Shown piece by piece: positions 25,402-35,080 of a stretch of DNA of 50,382 nucleotides (within the stretch, counting starts at the first letter, position 1; each line of letters begins with the position of its first letter). The stretch comes from Pseudovibrio denitrificans JCM 12308. Lineage in GTDB: Bacteria; Pseudomonadota; Alphaproteobacteria; Rhizobiales; Stappiaceae. The notes under the pieces are model-generated. The model saw only the letters and a list, made by a program, of their open reading frames with translations, was not told the origin of the DNA and ran no database searches. The position numbers were made by a program, and so were the translations under genes. The stretch lies in the NCBI RefSeq assembly GCF_001310815.1, contig NZ_BAZK01000032.1, positions 1-50,382 of the forward strand. The letters are read 5' to 3'.

Positions 25402-27506
25402 ATTTTCACCCTAACAAAATTACGTGCTTTTCGTAGTGCCGAACTTATTTTCCCTGGCCTATAAGACAACCTTGTCGTATTTTCTTTATTACCTATGTGC
25501 TGCGACGCATCAGATCGCAGTAAAAAGAGGCTTTTATCTTCAACATCCATATTGTCCAAAAACGGTAATACCTGCTTAAAATCAGCTTCCTCTTTACTCT
25601 GATTTTTTAACTTCATACTGTCTGAACTTTTTCTGTAATAATACAATGGATCAGGGTAGTAAGATACTTTCCGGTTATCTAGTATTAGTCGATTGTAAAA
25701 CTCGATGTCATCTTTTCCTACTCGATATCCTTCAGAGTACCCTCCTGAAGCTGAGAAAACGGTCTTCTTAACAAGACATGTCGCGTCTCCAACGACATTC
25801 ACCTTCGTCGCCCATGCCTTAGCTGGACCTACAAAACGTATTTGTGTTCCCAAGATACTATTGGCGGAATGAGGTTCCCCTTCACCGCTAAAACGTAGCG
25901 AGCTGCAAGTTATGCAATCAAGATCTGCGAAAGTTGCTGCAAACACTAGCTTTTCTACCATTTTGGGCATCATGATATTGTCGTCATCGAAGAATAAAAG
26001 ATACTCTCCTTTTGCAACTTGAGCAGCCTTATTCCGGGCTGCCCCTACGTATCGATTCTCCTGATAAAGGATGCTCCACGACCTATCTTTGTATCTTTGG
26101 GCAAGGGCCTTAAGTGTTGCACCTGCAAGCTGCGAACGACTACCATCATCAACGATTATCACCTCCACGTTTTGATAGGTTTGACGCTCAATGCTCTCCA
26201 AAGCTTGTGTTAGAAAATGGGGTCTCTCAAAATGAGTGATACAGATGCTAACTTGCGGGCGGGGCTCTTTCCTTGCTGTGGCTGTCTTTGTTGTTGAACG
26301 ACTTTGCTGGTGCCAGCCTCTCCAGACAGCCAGCGATCTCTTTAACCTGTTATGTTTCACTGCGGGAGTAGGAAGGCGTTCTGTATAACGTTCAAGTCGG
26401 TCTGCTAACGATAGATGGTGCGGTTCAAACAGGACTTCATCGTGCGAGACTTCCTCGATTAGTTCATGTGTCCCGCCAGTATTTGCGGCAATAAAGGGAA
26501 CTCGCGCAGCTAAGCATTCGTAAACAGCCAATGGAGAATTTTCCAGCAAAGACGGAATTACTGCTAAACGCCCTTCGGCACTTAAGTACTCGACGGCTTG
26601 AAGAGCATTATAGTCCGTTTTGAATGTGATTTTGGTTTGCCAATTCTTGCTGTTTTGCTGAATGAATTTTTTAGCATCAAACCGATGAGAATAACCACCA
26701 AGGAAAGTGATCGGCGGAATTGAAATACCTTTTGCAGCCAGAGCATTGAGAGCATTGACAAATAGTAAAATGCCTTTGCGAGGTTCTAATCGACCAAAAA
26801 ATACCCATTCACCCACATGAGAGTATTGTTTTCTAGTCACGCTGTTGAGATCTTCCAGAAACACGTTGGGCCAGTAAAAACTTCTTGCAGGAAGTTTATA
26901 AAAGTTCCGATGCATCCAGTTCAGAAGATGTTGACTGCCGCAGATGAGAGTGTCAGCCATTTCCACGCTCTCTCGTTCCATGAAAACCCAACCAAGTTGA
27001 CGGTATTCTTCCAGAAACTGCGAGTTTCCCTCCGCAGCCCAAAGTGTTGGAGACGAGCCTTTGACAACGAAATGTATGTTGAGGAATGCAATACCAAGTT
27101 TCTTAGCCAGTAACGCTACATAACCCAAGCCACGCCATTCTGAAACATGCACCATATCAAAATGGTTTTCGTGCTCTCGCAACCATTCATAGGCAGCATA
27201 CGGAGGCGCCATAGTCTGGGCCATCTCAGTTTTTGCAAGAATCTGAGGAGCTACAGCGGAAAACTCAATGTCATGCTCAGAAAAGAAATCGCGCGCAGCC
27301 CGCATTTTTTGCTGGTTCTTAGCGTGACCATTCACAAAGCAAATAGTTACGTGGTGCCCAATACGTTTTAAAAACACAGCCAAATGGAAATATGCGGTGC
27401 CAATACCACCATTTTTAATTGGCCCGAAGATATCAGCAGTTATAATGCAAATGCGTTTATTGGCCAATGGGGCAGTCGCATTTATGTCCTGCTGTAGCTC
27501 GACCAT
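25398..27506 (-). CDS. Bifunctional glycosyltransferase: GT4 domain fused to GT2 domain
   Basis: The product is 702 residues from ATG 27506 (GAGGAAG 8 bases upstream); a TTG at 27530 overlapping the previous stop would add 8. Residues about 15-400 form a GT-B fold GT4 transferase: RICIITADIFGPIKNGGIGTAYFHLA, VFFGRLEPRKGILLF and PSLLENSPLAVYECLAARVPFIAANTGGTHELI, with the EN..AVYE nucleotide-sugar region. Residues about 420-640 form a GT2 domain: VSICITHFERPHFLTQAL, VEVIIVDDGS, then FFDDDN as the metal-binding DxD. It probably adds two different sugars in one repeat unit. Its GT4 half resembles that of the upstream gene, suggesting duplication. Confidence 0.88.
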   Translation of the reverse strand: MVELQQDINATAPLANKRICIITADIFGPIKNGGIGTAYFHLAVFLKRIGHHVTICFVNGHAKNQQKMRAARDFFSEHDIEFSAVAPQILAKTEMAQTMAPPYAAYEWLREHENHFDMVHVSEWRGLGYVALLAKKLGIAFLNIHFVVKGSSPTLWAAEGNSQFLEEYRQLGWVFMERESVEMADTLICGSQHLLNWMHRNFYKLPARSFYWPNVFLEDLNSVTRKQYSHVGEWVFFGRLEPRKGILLFVNALNALAAKGISIPPITFLGGYSHRFDAKKFIQQNSKNWQTKITFKTDYNALQAVEYLSAEGRLAVIPSLLENSPLAVYECLAARVPFIAANTGGTHELIEEVSHDEVLFEPHHLSLADRLERYTERLPTPAVKHNRLKRSLAVWRGWHQQSRSTTKTATARKEPRPQVSICITHFERPHFLTQALESIERQTYQNVEVIIVDDGSRSQLAGATLKALAQRYKDRSWSILYQENRYVGAARNKAAQVAKGEYLLFFDDDNIMMPKMVEKLVFAATFADLDCITCSSLRFSGEGEPHSANSILGTQIRFVGPAKAWATKVNVVGDATCLVKKTVFSASGGYSEGYRVGKDDIEFYNRLILDNRKVSYYPDPLYYYRKSSDSMKLKNQSKEEADFKQVLPFLDNMDVEDKSLFLLRSDASQHIGNKENTTRLSYRPGKISSALRKARNFVRVKI

Positions 27507-27519
27507 CCAAGCGGCTTCC

Positions 27520-30500
27520 TCATTGTGCAACCAACATTTCCGAAAGATACTTTAGCTTACCATTACGAACTATGCTGCCATCCTCTTTAACTTTTACTGT
27601 GACTTCGGCACTTTCATCTCTTGCTTCTTTGGGAACCAACAACATAAAGCCATGCTGAGCCAGCTTTTTGTTTCTACTACCAAATCTCTCAGCATAACGA
27701 TCTGCTTTAGCTTCAGCCAAGACAACTCCGTTGACTTCCAAAACAACTGATATTTTTTTTGAAGTATCTCTTCTATCCCATGCCCAGCCTTCAACATGGG
27801 TTGGGTTCAAGGCCAAAAGCTCCTTTGGCGGTATAGATGCTTTAATTGGAGACCCTGAATAACCACGGAGTAAGCGAAGAAATTTTCTCTTAAGTCTAAG
27901 CATAGATAAAACGCGACCAACTGAGAGAAATGGCCTCCGCCTTTCTTGAAAACGCGCAGTTGCCACATCCAGGTTTGCTGCTGGCTCAGTTACTTTATGC
28001 TCTTCGATATCTAGGCTTGATTGTAATTTCTTTGCAGCAATGCCCGGAATCTTAAAAAGAGCATCATGCCGGCTGAACATGCTTTCGGCGGCATCTCGGT
28101 CTAATATTACACCGCCTGAGACCGCTGCAAAAACGTTCGTAGATAACTTGATAACTCGAATAAACTGAGTACGTGTTCTATCTTTATTTACTAAATGAAA
28201 CTTAATATTGTACCGCTCGCCCTCTGGCCAATCCTTTGGGATATCGAAGAAATGCAAAGTTGCTTCACCGGCCTGGCTGAGGAGTGACATTTGTTGTTCT
28301 GTTCCATTTACCGATAGAAAACGTTCCCCAGGGCCTATCGCTACACAGAGTATTCTGGATTCACTTTCATCCAATCCAAGTGCAACTTTGGACCATCTAT
28401 TTCCTAGCTTGCGAGATCTATCTGCATGTACGAGCCAAATCGGCTCATCGTCTCTTCGTTTTTTATCCCGGTATAACTTGGATTGGAACTTGAGGCTTCC
28501 ACTACCGGTGTGAGGTAAAAGAGCTAACTTGCGATATGCGATGTTGTCGTTTTCTATCAAGGGCATAGAGCGCAAGTATGAAGCATGTGCGTTATTTTGA
28601 ATTATGTTTTCTAATTCAAATGGACTTGTTAATCGACATTCTGGAATAACTAAAAGGTCAATGCCGTGTTCTTTGCTTGCTCGCAGTACAAACTCTTGTA
28701 AAAGCCCAAAGCGAAGGTCATATGGCTGCAGCCCGCCTAACTGCTCGATAAGATTCTTGGGAACACAGACTACACTTGCACCAACTGAGTTTCCAAACAC
28801 CACCTCGGATACAACATCGCTTCCGATCGGCATAATAATTTTGTTGTCTGGCAGTTCCACAAAGCTAGAAAAGAGTGTGTTTTGTTGGCGCTGGATTGCA
28901 ACGCGTATATCGGCACAAAAGTCTGAGGCAAAGTGAACAGCTGTACCGTCACACAAAATACAAGCATCAGCTTCAGACGCATCCATCGTGTGATTGAACG
29001 CTTCACCAGCCGGAAAGCCGATGAACCTACATAATTTGGAACTTATGCCTTTATTCTGCAAATACTCGACGACTTCAAAACCCGCGTCTTCAAGTGCTGG
29101 ATCAGTAATCAAAACACTTACTGTATCAGGAGGGTCAGCTAACAGGCTTGTAACGAATGCCATTGCGCTTTCATTTTCGCGCAACAGAACGATTACTTCT
29201 AAGTTCCCAATTATGGATTTTTGTCGGTGCTCAGCATTGAACAGTGAGGGATCTATCAGTTTTGCTATGGAGTCATTTACAGATTTTTTATCAAATGTTT
29301 CTGCAAGGTAAGCATGAAAACCGTACCAAGTTTTCAAGTTCTCTTGATTACTAAAGCTAGCACGCGGAATTTGATGGCCATCTTTGAGAGCATGTTTCAA
29401 ACGTTCCGCAAGCTGAAATGCAGTTGGTTCAATCAAGCAACTGGAATGGTCTTGTGAGTCAATAAGTTCAGATGTTCCACCAACATTTGTCGCAATAAAA
29501 GGAACATTGTGCTCAAGCGTTTCATAAACAGCCATTGTAGAGTTTTCGATGAGCGATGGCATAACAGCAATCATATCTCGAGAGCAAAGAAATGATAGTG
29601 CCTCTGGCTGATTGAGATTTGTTACACAGTTGACTTCAAAACTCCAATTTTTTGCTTTTCGCCTAATGAAGTCAGCTACTTTCTCATTATTTTGGTTTGG
29701 GAGTGCCTCACCGTATTTACCAAGAAAGTTTACGGCCTTGGGTGAAATGCCTTCTCGTTCTAAGAGATCAAGAGCCGTGCAAAATAACTCAATGCCTTTT
29801 CGCATTTCCAACCGACCGAAAAACGTCAGTTCTTGAGTGTGAACCTTCTCACCAGCCCGTCGTGGGGACCGTCGGTCGATAACATTTACTTCCGAAAAAT
29901 CTAGAATGTTTGGTTGCACATATGTGGCTGAAGGCAGTCGGTAACCAACATGCCTCATGAAGCATAATAAATGTGCGCTGCCACCAATTACAATATCGCC
30001 GAGTTCTACACACTTTTGCTCAGCAAAACTCGCTGGCAACAGATCTCGTTTAGCAATGGGTTGCATTTGATAGTGGCGGTTCCACAGGTGAGGTGAGGAG
30101 GTTTTAACGATGAAAAGTGTTTCTTGGAATGCAAGACCCAGCTTTTTGGCCATCAACGCATAGATCAGGCCACCCCTCCATTCTGATGTATGAATCACAT
30201 CAAATTTCTTTTGCGTTTTGAGCCAATTGTATGCTGCGTCATAGCGGCCCTGCCAATTATGAGAGGGGCCAATTATAGTCTTTGATGTGTGATGCAAATA
30301 ATGAAGAGTCACACCAAACTCAGCAAAATGCTTAATCCAATGTTGAGGCGTTTCGTTTTCGACCCTTGCACCTTTGAGATAGAGAACGTGCACTTCATGG
30401 CCACGTGCTGCCAGCCCTTTGGCCAAATGGTAGTATGTCGAAGCGATACCACCGTTTCGGACTGGTCCAAGAATCTCTTCCGTGGCAATACACACACGAA

Positions 30501-30576
30501 GTTTGCTTGTAGATGTGTAGCCTGCGTACTTTGCTAGGTTAGGAAAATCCTCTACTGCAAATGCATCAACCTGCAT
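27520..30576 (-). CDS. Large GT4 glycosyltransferase with GT2-like and glycan-associated C-terminal domains
   Basis: This 1018-residue protein starts at ATG 30576, overlapping the epimerase stop by 11 bases, with GGAG about 9 bases upstream. Residues 27-435 are a GT4 domain (KLRVCIATEEILGPVRNGGIASTYYHLA, LTFFGRLEMRKGIELF, PSLIENSTMAVYETLEHNVPFIATNVGGTSELI). Residues about 455-700 look like a worn GT2-like domain in which the usual DxD is replaced by ILCDGTAV. Residues about 720-850 are a beta-rich region I do not recognise. About 930-1000 is a VEGWAWDRRDTSKK..HGFMLLVP module that recurs at the ends of surface-glycan proteins. The active sugar donor is unknown. The GT4 half parallels that of the next gene. 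Confidence 0.85.
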   Translation of the reverse strand: MQVDAFAVEDFPNLAKYAGYTSTSKLRVCIATEEILGPVRNGGIASTYYHLAKGLAARGHEVHVLYLKGARVENETPQHWIKHFAEFGVTLHYLHHTSKTIIGPSHNWQGRYDAAYNWLKTQKKFDVIHTSEWRGGLIYALMAKKLGLAFQETLFIVKTSSPHLWNRHYQMQPIAKRDLLPASFAEQKCVELGDIVIGGSAHLLCFMRHVGYRLPSATYVQPNILDFSEVNVIDRRSPRRAGEKVHTQELTFFGRLEMRKGIELFCTALDLLEREGISPKAVNFLGKYGEALPNQNNEKVADFIRRKAKNWSFEVNCVTNLNQPEALSFLCSRDMIAVMPSLIENSTMAVYETLEHNVPFIATNVGGTSELIDSQDHSSCLIEPTAFQLAERLKHALKDGHQIPRASFSNQENLKTWYGFHAYLAETFDKKSVNDSIAKLIDPSLFNAEHRQKSIIGNLEVIVLLRENESAMAFVTSLLADPPDTVSVLITDPALEDAGFEVVEYLQNKGISSKLCRFIGFPAGEAFNHTMDASEADACILCDGTAVHFASDFCADIRVAIQRQQNTLFSSFVELPDNKIIMPIGSDVVSEVVFGNSVGASVVCVPKNLIEQLGGLQPYDLRFGLLQEFVLRASKEHGIDLLVIPECRLTSPFELENIIQNNAHASYLRSMPLIENDNIAYRKLALLPHTGSGSLKFQSKLYRDKKRRDDEPIWLVHADRSRKLGNRWSKVALGLDESESRILCVAIGPGERFLSVNGTEQQMSLLSQAGEATLHFFDIPKDWPEGERYNIKFHLVNKDRTRTQFIRVIKLSTNVFAAVSGGVILDRDAAESMFSRHDALFKIPGIAAKKLQSSLDIEEHKVTEPAANLDVATARFQERRRPFLSVGRVLSMLRLKRKFLRLLRGYSGSPIKASIPPKELLALNPTHVEGWAWDRRDTSKKISVVLEVNGVVLAEAKADRYAERFGSRNKKLAQHGFMLLVPKEARDESAEVTVKVKEDGSIVRNGKLKYLSEMLVAQ

Positions 30577-31543
30577 AACTGGATACTCCGTACTCTTTGT
30601 TGCTTAGCAAGACTTTGGAGTTCTTTTGAAAATAGTCCCATGTTTCTCTAATGCCTGTGGTCAGGCTTGTCTGTGGTTGAAAGCCTAGATCTCTTTTGGC
30701 TTTTGTAATATCCGCGAAATTATGCAGTACTTCGCCCACTCTAAAGTCACTGTATGCAACTTCTAAAGTTTCATTCCGGCCAGTAACCCCTTTTAGTATC
30801 TGGATGATCTGATTAACGGACGTTGGCTTGCCGCTGCCGAGCTGGAAAGTCCCTTTTTTCTCAGACTTTAGCGCCTGAAAGATACCAAAGCAGAGATCTT
30901 GGACGAAGATATAGTCTCTGGTTTGACTACCGTCGCCATAAACATGACACTGTTCGTCGCTCAGAATAGATTTGATAAATGTTGCTATAACACTTCCCTT
31001 ATGAGCAGAACGAGGTCCATAGACGTTCGAAAACCGCAGGGACGTGATATCCATTTCGTAACTTTTTGAATAAGCTGAACAATATGCTTCTGCAGCAGCT
31101 TTAGAAGCACCATAAGGGGAAGCTGGATTAGCAGGCATGCTTTCATGAACTGCTTGAAGCGCATCTCCAACAATTGCACCTCCTGTAGAAGCATTAACAA
31201 GGCGTTTTATGCCATGTTTGCGCATAGCTTCTAAAACATTCACTGTTCCTATTACATTCACGTCAAAATTGTAGGTTGGGTTTTTAATGGAATCCATCAC
31301 ACGTGTATCAGCAGCCAAATGTATCACCGCGTCAACACCACTCATAGCGTCCTCTACAGTACGATAATCTCTAATGTCCCCACGGATAAAATGATGGGGT
31401 ACGCCGTCAAGAGAACTGGCTTTCCCAGTAACTTCACTATCTAAAACCACTATCTCGTACGATATCATTTTGGAAGCTAATGTTCTGATTAGGTTCGAGC
31501 CAATAAAGCCACAACAGCCAGTTATCAGGATACGTTCGAACAT
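30566..31543 (-). CDS. NAD-dependent sugar-nucleotide epimerase/dehydratase
   Basis: The product is 325 residues from ATG 31543, placed 14 bases after the upstream stop; an upstream in-frame start would overlap that gene without adding family sequence. It is an extended short-chain dehydrogenase with nucleotide motif ITGCCGFIGSN (7-17), HLAADTRV (about 74-81) and catalytic YGASK (about 147-151). SLRFSNVYGPR and the QTRDYIFVQDL phrase are typical of UDP-glucose 4-epimerase-like enzymes. It probably supplies a UDP-sugar for the transferases encoded downstream. The exact sugar cannot be told from sequence. It is the second gene of the tight minus-strand operon 32757 to 24184. Confidence 0.88.
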   Translation of the reverse strand: MFERILITGCCGFIGSNLIRTLASKMISYEIVVLDSEVTGKASSLDGVPHHFIRGDIRDYRTVEDAMSGVDAVIHLAADTRVMDSIKNPTYNFDVNVIGTVNVLEAMRKHGIKRLVNASTGGAIVGDALQAVHESMPANPASPYGASKAAAEAYCSAYSKSYEMDITSLRFSNVYGPRSAHKGSVIATFIKSILSDEQCHVYGDGSQTRDYIFVQDLCFGIFQALKSEKKGTFQLGSGKPTSVNQIIQILKGVTGRNETLEVAYSDFRVGEVLHNFADITKAKRDLGFQPQTSLTTGIRETWDYFQKNSKVLLSNKEYGVSSYAG

Positions 31544-31557
31544 CACTCGAAATCTCT

Positions 31558-32757
31558 TTAAAGCTGATTGATGGTTTGTTGTTCTTGTGTATGCTTGGTC
31601 CAATAAGAAATGCATTGGATTTTGGAGTGATCAGCCCTATTGCGATAACGCTGAGTGATCTCAGTGACTTCCAAAAACAGGCTATCTTCCATGAGGGTAG
31701 GCTTCCAGCCAAACGAACGCAATTGGTCATTCCTGACCACAAGGTCATTCTCTTCTGCCTCATTTCGGGGATTTGGCAAGTTATCTATTTCACATCCAGT
31801 TATTAGCTGAATATCTTTCGCCAAATCAGAAAGAGTGCGAGCCTCAGCCATTTGATTTAAAATTGTAGGCCGGGCTCCCGCGGAAGGAGGATTCATGAGT
31901 GCATATTCAATACATTTACATGTATCAGTGATATGAATAAACGCTCTTGTTTGTCCGCCAGTTCCATGAACTGTGAGTGGTAAGCCAACAGCAGCTTGCA
32001 TCAAAAAGCGGTTAAGAACCGTTCCATAGTCTCCATCATAATCGAAGCGATTGACCAGCCGCTCGTCTAAACTTGTATCCCGCGTTTGTGTGCCCCAAAC
32101 AATGCCTTGGTGCAGGTCAGTTATGCGGAGATTGTCATTCTTCGCATAGTATTGGAACATCTGAGCATCCATAGTTTTGGTCATATGGTACACAGAGCCA
32201 GGATTAGGTGGGTAGACAATTGAGTCTGTTATTTGACGGTCATCAGATGTTCTGATTTGAACATCCAGATATCCTTCTGGTATCGGAACAGGTTCTTCGT
32301 GGCCATAGCCATAAACACCCATAGTGCCTAAGTGTACCAAGTGAATATTTTGTTGCACTTCAACTATTGCATTTAAAACATTATGGGTACCGCAGATATT
32401 GTTAAAGGTTGTATAGTTTTTCGTGCGGCTATTCTTCATCGAGTAAGGAGCTGCACGTTGCTCTGCGAAATGTACGATACTATCGGGTTTCTCTTCTACC
32501 AATAGGCTTGTAAGCTCATCAAAGTGACGAGCAACATCTAGTTCAATGAAACGAATAACGTGCCCAGTAACCTCAAACCAAGCATTAATCCGATCATCGA
32601 TCGTACAGATTGGCGTTAACGACTCAATGCCTAGCTCCAAATCAATTCGTCTACGTGATAAGTTATCAATGATTACAACATCATGCCCAAGTTTACTTAG
32701 ATGAAGGGCGGTAGGCCAACCGCAAAACCCATCACCTCCCAAAATAAATACCCTCAC
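31558..32757 (-). CDS. SQD1-like NAD-dependent UDP-sugar enzyme (UDP-sulfoquinovose synthase family)
   Basis: This 399-residue protein resembles plant SQD1/Agl3 along most of its length. Family phrases are FILGGDGFCGWPTALHLSKLG (5-25), IDNLSRRRIDLELGIESLTPI (30-50), VHFAEQRAAPYSM (95-107), VHLGTMGVYG (141-150), YHMTK (190-194), QAAVGLPLTVHGTGGQTRAFI and NPRNEAEEND. The catalytic set T145, Y190, K194 is present. SQD1 joins sulfite and UDP-glucose to UDP-sulfoquinovose for sulfolipid or sulfo-glycans. Here it heads a glycosyltransferase operon, hinting at a sulfonated sugar in a surface polymer, though the sulfolipid transferase SqdX is not nearby. The start codon appears to be GTG 32757 with a weak ribosome-binding site. 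Confidence 0.9.
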   Translation of the reverse strand: MRVFILGGDGFCGWPTALHLSKLGHDVVIIDNLSRRRIDLELGIESLTPICTIDDRINAWFEVTGHVIRFIELDVARHFDELTSLLVEEKPDSIVHFAEQRAAPYSMKNSRTKNYTTFNNICGTHNVLNAIVEVQQNIHLVHLGTMGVYGYGHEEPVPIPEGYLDVQIRTSDDRQITDSIVYPPNPGSVYHMTKTMDAQMFQYYAKNDNLRITDLHQGIVWGTQTRDTSLDERLVNRFDYDGDYGTVLNRFLMQAAVGLPLTVHGTGGQTRAFIHITDTCKCIEYALMNPPSAGARPTILNQMAEARTLSDLAKDIQLITGCEIDNLPNPRNEAEENDLVVRNDQLRSFGWKPTLMEDSLFLEVTEITQRYRNRADHSKIQCISYWTKHTQEQQTINQL

Positions 32758-32960
32758 TTATCAAGACTCCCAAGAGGTTTACCCGATTAAATAGATATGT
32801 ATTTCATGTACTTAAAATTAATAATTGTGCATGTTACGATCTATGTATGATGGTTGATTTATTAATGTCGATTCGAGACCTTAGCAACTGTCGATTTATG
32901 CTATTATGATTTTTGATACATCTATAGATGGAAGCTATAACACCTTAATTGAGGATGCCG
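32758..32960. promoter_or_regulatory. Divergent promoter region of the polysaccharide operon and the TPR-methyltransferase
   Basis: This AT-rich spacer of about 200 bases lies between the divergent starts at 32757 and 32961. Sequences such as TTAAAATTAATAATTGTGC and TATGATTTTTGATAC could hold -10 elements, but I cannot assign them firmly. Confidence 0.4.
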
Positions 32961-34295
32961 ATGACTGTCAAAGTGACTGCAAGCTTAGATAATTTCGAGT
33001 TAGGTAAAAAAGCAGCTCTTGATGGTGACATCGATAAAGCAAGGGAGTTCCTGCGTCCGATTGCAGATGCTACTCCATATCATCCGGCTGCTTTCTTTCT
33101 TTGCCAGGTCGAGTCGAAAAAAGGTATTCTCGATAACTGTGATAGATATTGTCTGACTTTTCTTTCTAGGCACCCGCAGCATCCCGGCATGCGAACAATC
33201 GCTGCCTTGCTTCACATTGCCAAAGGTGACATCGAGCGAGCAGAGAATGAGCTAAAAATTGCGTTAAACACAAATCCAAAACATCAACGCGCTCTGAAAG
33301 TACTTCAGCAAGTGAGTTATCTGCGAGGACAAGAGGAAGCTCGCGATGCTCTGAATATCATTAGTGCAGTTCAATCATCGAAGCTCTCTAGAGTGAAAGC
33401 AGCGCAAAGATTGAAAAAAATTGATCTTACTATTGATTGGGATAACCAAGAGTTGCAGGCTAAAGTTGCTTTTTTCCATAATAGTAGCAACGTAAAACGA
33501 GCGCTGAAAAATTTCGATCCAGAGTTAGTCGAGAAGGCCGTTGAACTTGGTTATTGTACCTGGCCAAAAAAGATCCAAAGCTATATTAAAGGTAAAACCG
33601 TATTGGATGTTGGTTGTGGCTTTGGCGGGTACGCATTCGGCTATTTATGTGCTGGTGCGAAGAGTTACACTGGTATCGATCCTGCTATGTCACTTAGTGA
33701 AAAAAAGATGCGCAACAAGCGCATCAGGCAGTGGGTAGAAGTCCCCAAATCAGCTCAAGAGATCGCAAGTACTATTGAAGGTATTGAGTTACTCCAAACA
33801 TCAACACACGAGCTTCTTGGTAAGAACACATATGATGTTATTTGCCTTCACAATGTTACTGAGCATCTGTCGGATATCAGAAATATATTTTCAGATATTT
33901 CAAAGCTATTGTCGAAAAATGGAAAACTCATTTATCTGCATCATAATTTTTATGGTTGGAGTGGGCACCATATGGCACCTCATAACCCTTCTGTCTTGGA
34001 CACGAATAATCCTGAGCACCTAAAGTTTTGTGACTGGAACCACATTAACATCGTTGAAGAGTTGCCCGCAGACCATTATTTGCATACCAACCTTAATCAA
34101 CTGCGAATTGGTGAGCTACAAAAGTTGACACACGAATTTTTCAAAATCAAAACTTGGGAACTTCGACCTTCACCAGATAATGTTCTAAAACGCTTAACTC
34201 CCGACATCATAGGAAAAATACAAAACATTTTGCCAGACATTACGATAGAAGAGTTGGAAACGAACGCAGTTTTTTGCATAGCTACCGGTAGATAG
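32961..34295 (+). CDS. TPR-containing class I SAM-dependent methyltransferase
   Basis: The product is 444 residues from ATG 32961, with GAGG 6 bases upstream; in-frame TTG 32949 and ATG 32955 are alternatives. Residues 5-125 are helical tetratricopeptide-like repeats (KKAALDGDIDKAREFLRPIA.., AKGDIERAENELKIALNTNPKHQRAL). Residues about 205-330 form the methyltransferase: TVLDVGCGFGGYAFGYL is motif I, followed by YTGIDP and VICLHNVTEHLSDI. The C-terminal 100 residues are unassigned. Next to a polysaccharide operon, it may methylate a sugar or chain end. It is transcribed away from that operon, and GC is equally low. Confidence 0.85.
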   Translation: MTVKVTASLDNFELGKKAALDGDIDKAREFLRPIADATPYHPAAFFLCQVESKKGILDNCDRYCLTFLSRHPQHPGMRTIAALLHIAKGDIERAENELKIALNTNPKHQRALKVLQQVSYLRGQEEARDALNIISAVQSSKLSRVKAAQRLKKIDLTIDWDNQELQAKVAFFHNSSNVKRALKNFDPELVEKAVELGYCTWPKKIQSYIKGKTVLDVGCGFGGYAFGYLCAGAKSYTGIDPAMSLSEKKMRNKRIRQWVEVPKSAQEIASTIEGIELLQTSTHELLGKNTYDVICLHNVTEHLSDIRNIFSDISKLLSKNGKLIYLHHNFYGWSGHHMAPHNPSVLDTNNPEHLKFCDWNHINIVEELPADHYLHTNLNQLRIGELQKLTHEFFKIKTWELRPSPDNVLKRLTPDIIGKIQNILPDITIEELETNAVFCIATGR

Positions 34296-35080
34296 TTCGT
34301 TGTAGTGATTGTAGGTTGAGTAGACTTTAGAAGCAACTGTAGTTTTAAATTTCTGTGGGTATCTGTATCTACTCAAATATTTCGTTACTTGATTTAGACG
34401 AGTAAGAAAATGCGTTTAAAGTACTTGGTGTAACTTCTGCTGCTGATCGCAAGATACTCTATCTTCTTGTTAATCAAAACTACTCTGTGCGTAGAGCAGT
34501 CTTAGATGCGGGGAGCTTTATGGGCATTCGCCGTTTCACTTGTGTCAGGTCTTAATATCAATCTCAACTGGAAGCAGTCTATAACGTATTTTGTCTCCAA
34601 TTTAAAACTAATTGGTAGCTATTTACTCGGTTGTTTACCTACTCTGGCAACTGACTCTGACTTTGTGAGAAAATTCGGGGTTTCAGTTCTTGGTATTCTA
34701 AAAGGTAGTACTACATCAAATATACAGTTCGTCGAGTTGAATGTTGGCTATTTCTGCTCACTATTCCATCGAGAACGTCAGGAATGTCTGCTGTTGGTCC
34801 AAAACTCTAGGCATTCCTAGCATGTAATAGCTGACCAATTGCGGCCATTCGGCTTAGATCTAGGTATATCCTGTAATCGCGAAACTCAACCATAGCTGGA
34901 TTTTGGTTCATAGAGTATAATAGCTGCAATCTTTAGTAAGACGCTTAAAAGCCTAAGCTGCACTGCCGATATCCTTGAGCGGAAACAATAGTTTTTCAGA
35001 GTAGGAATGAGTCAAAGTAGAGTATAGTTTCAATACCCAAGTTAAACTCCAGAGCAGTTTACCAGTGATCTTAATTATCC
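34296..35080. other. 785-base gap without a supported gene
   Basis: A 104-residue open frame (34506-34820, plus) and shorter ones are present but show no family features or convincing ribosome-binding sites. The composition is AT-rich like the polysaccharide cluster. It may be worn-out accessory DNA. Confidence 0.4.

Noticed and set aside
34506..34820. 104-residue plus-strand frame after the methyltransferase gene
   Set aside because: Some hydrophobic stretches are present but there is no coherent membrane or family pattern, and the surroundings are apparently non-coding.
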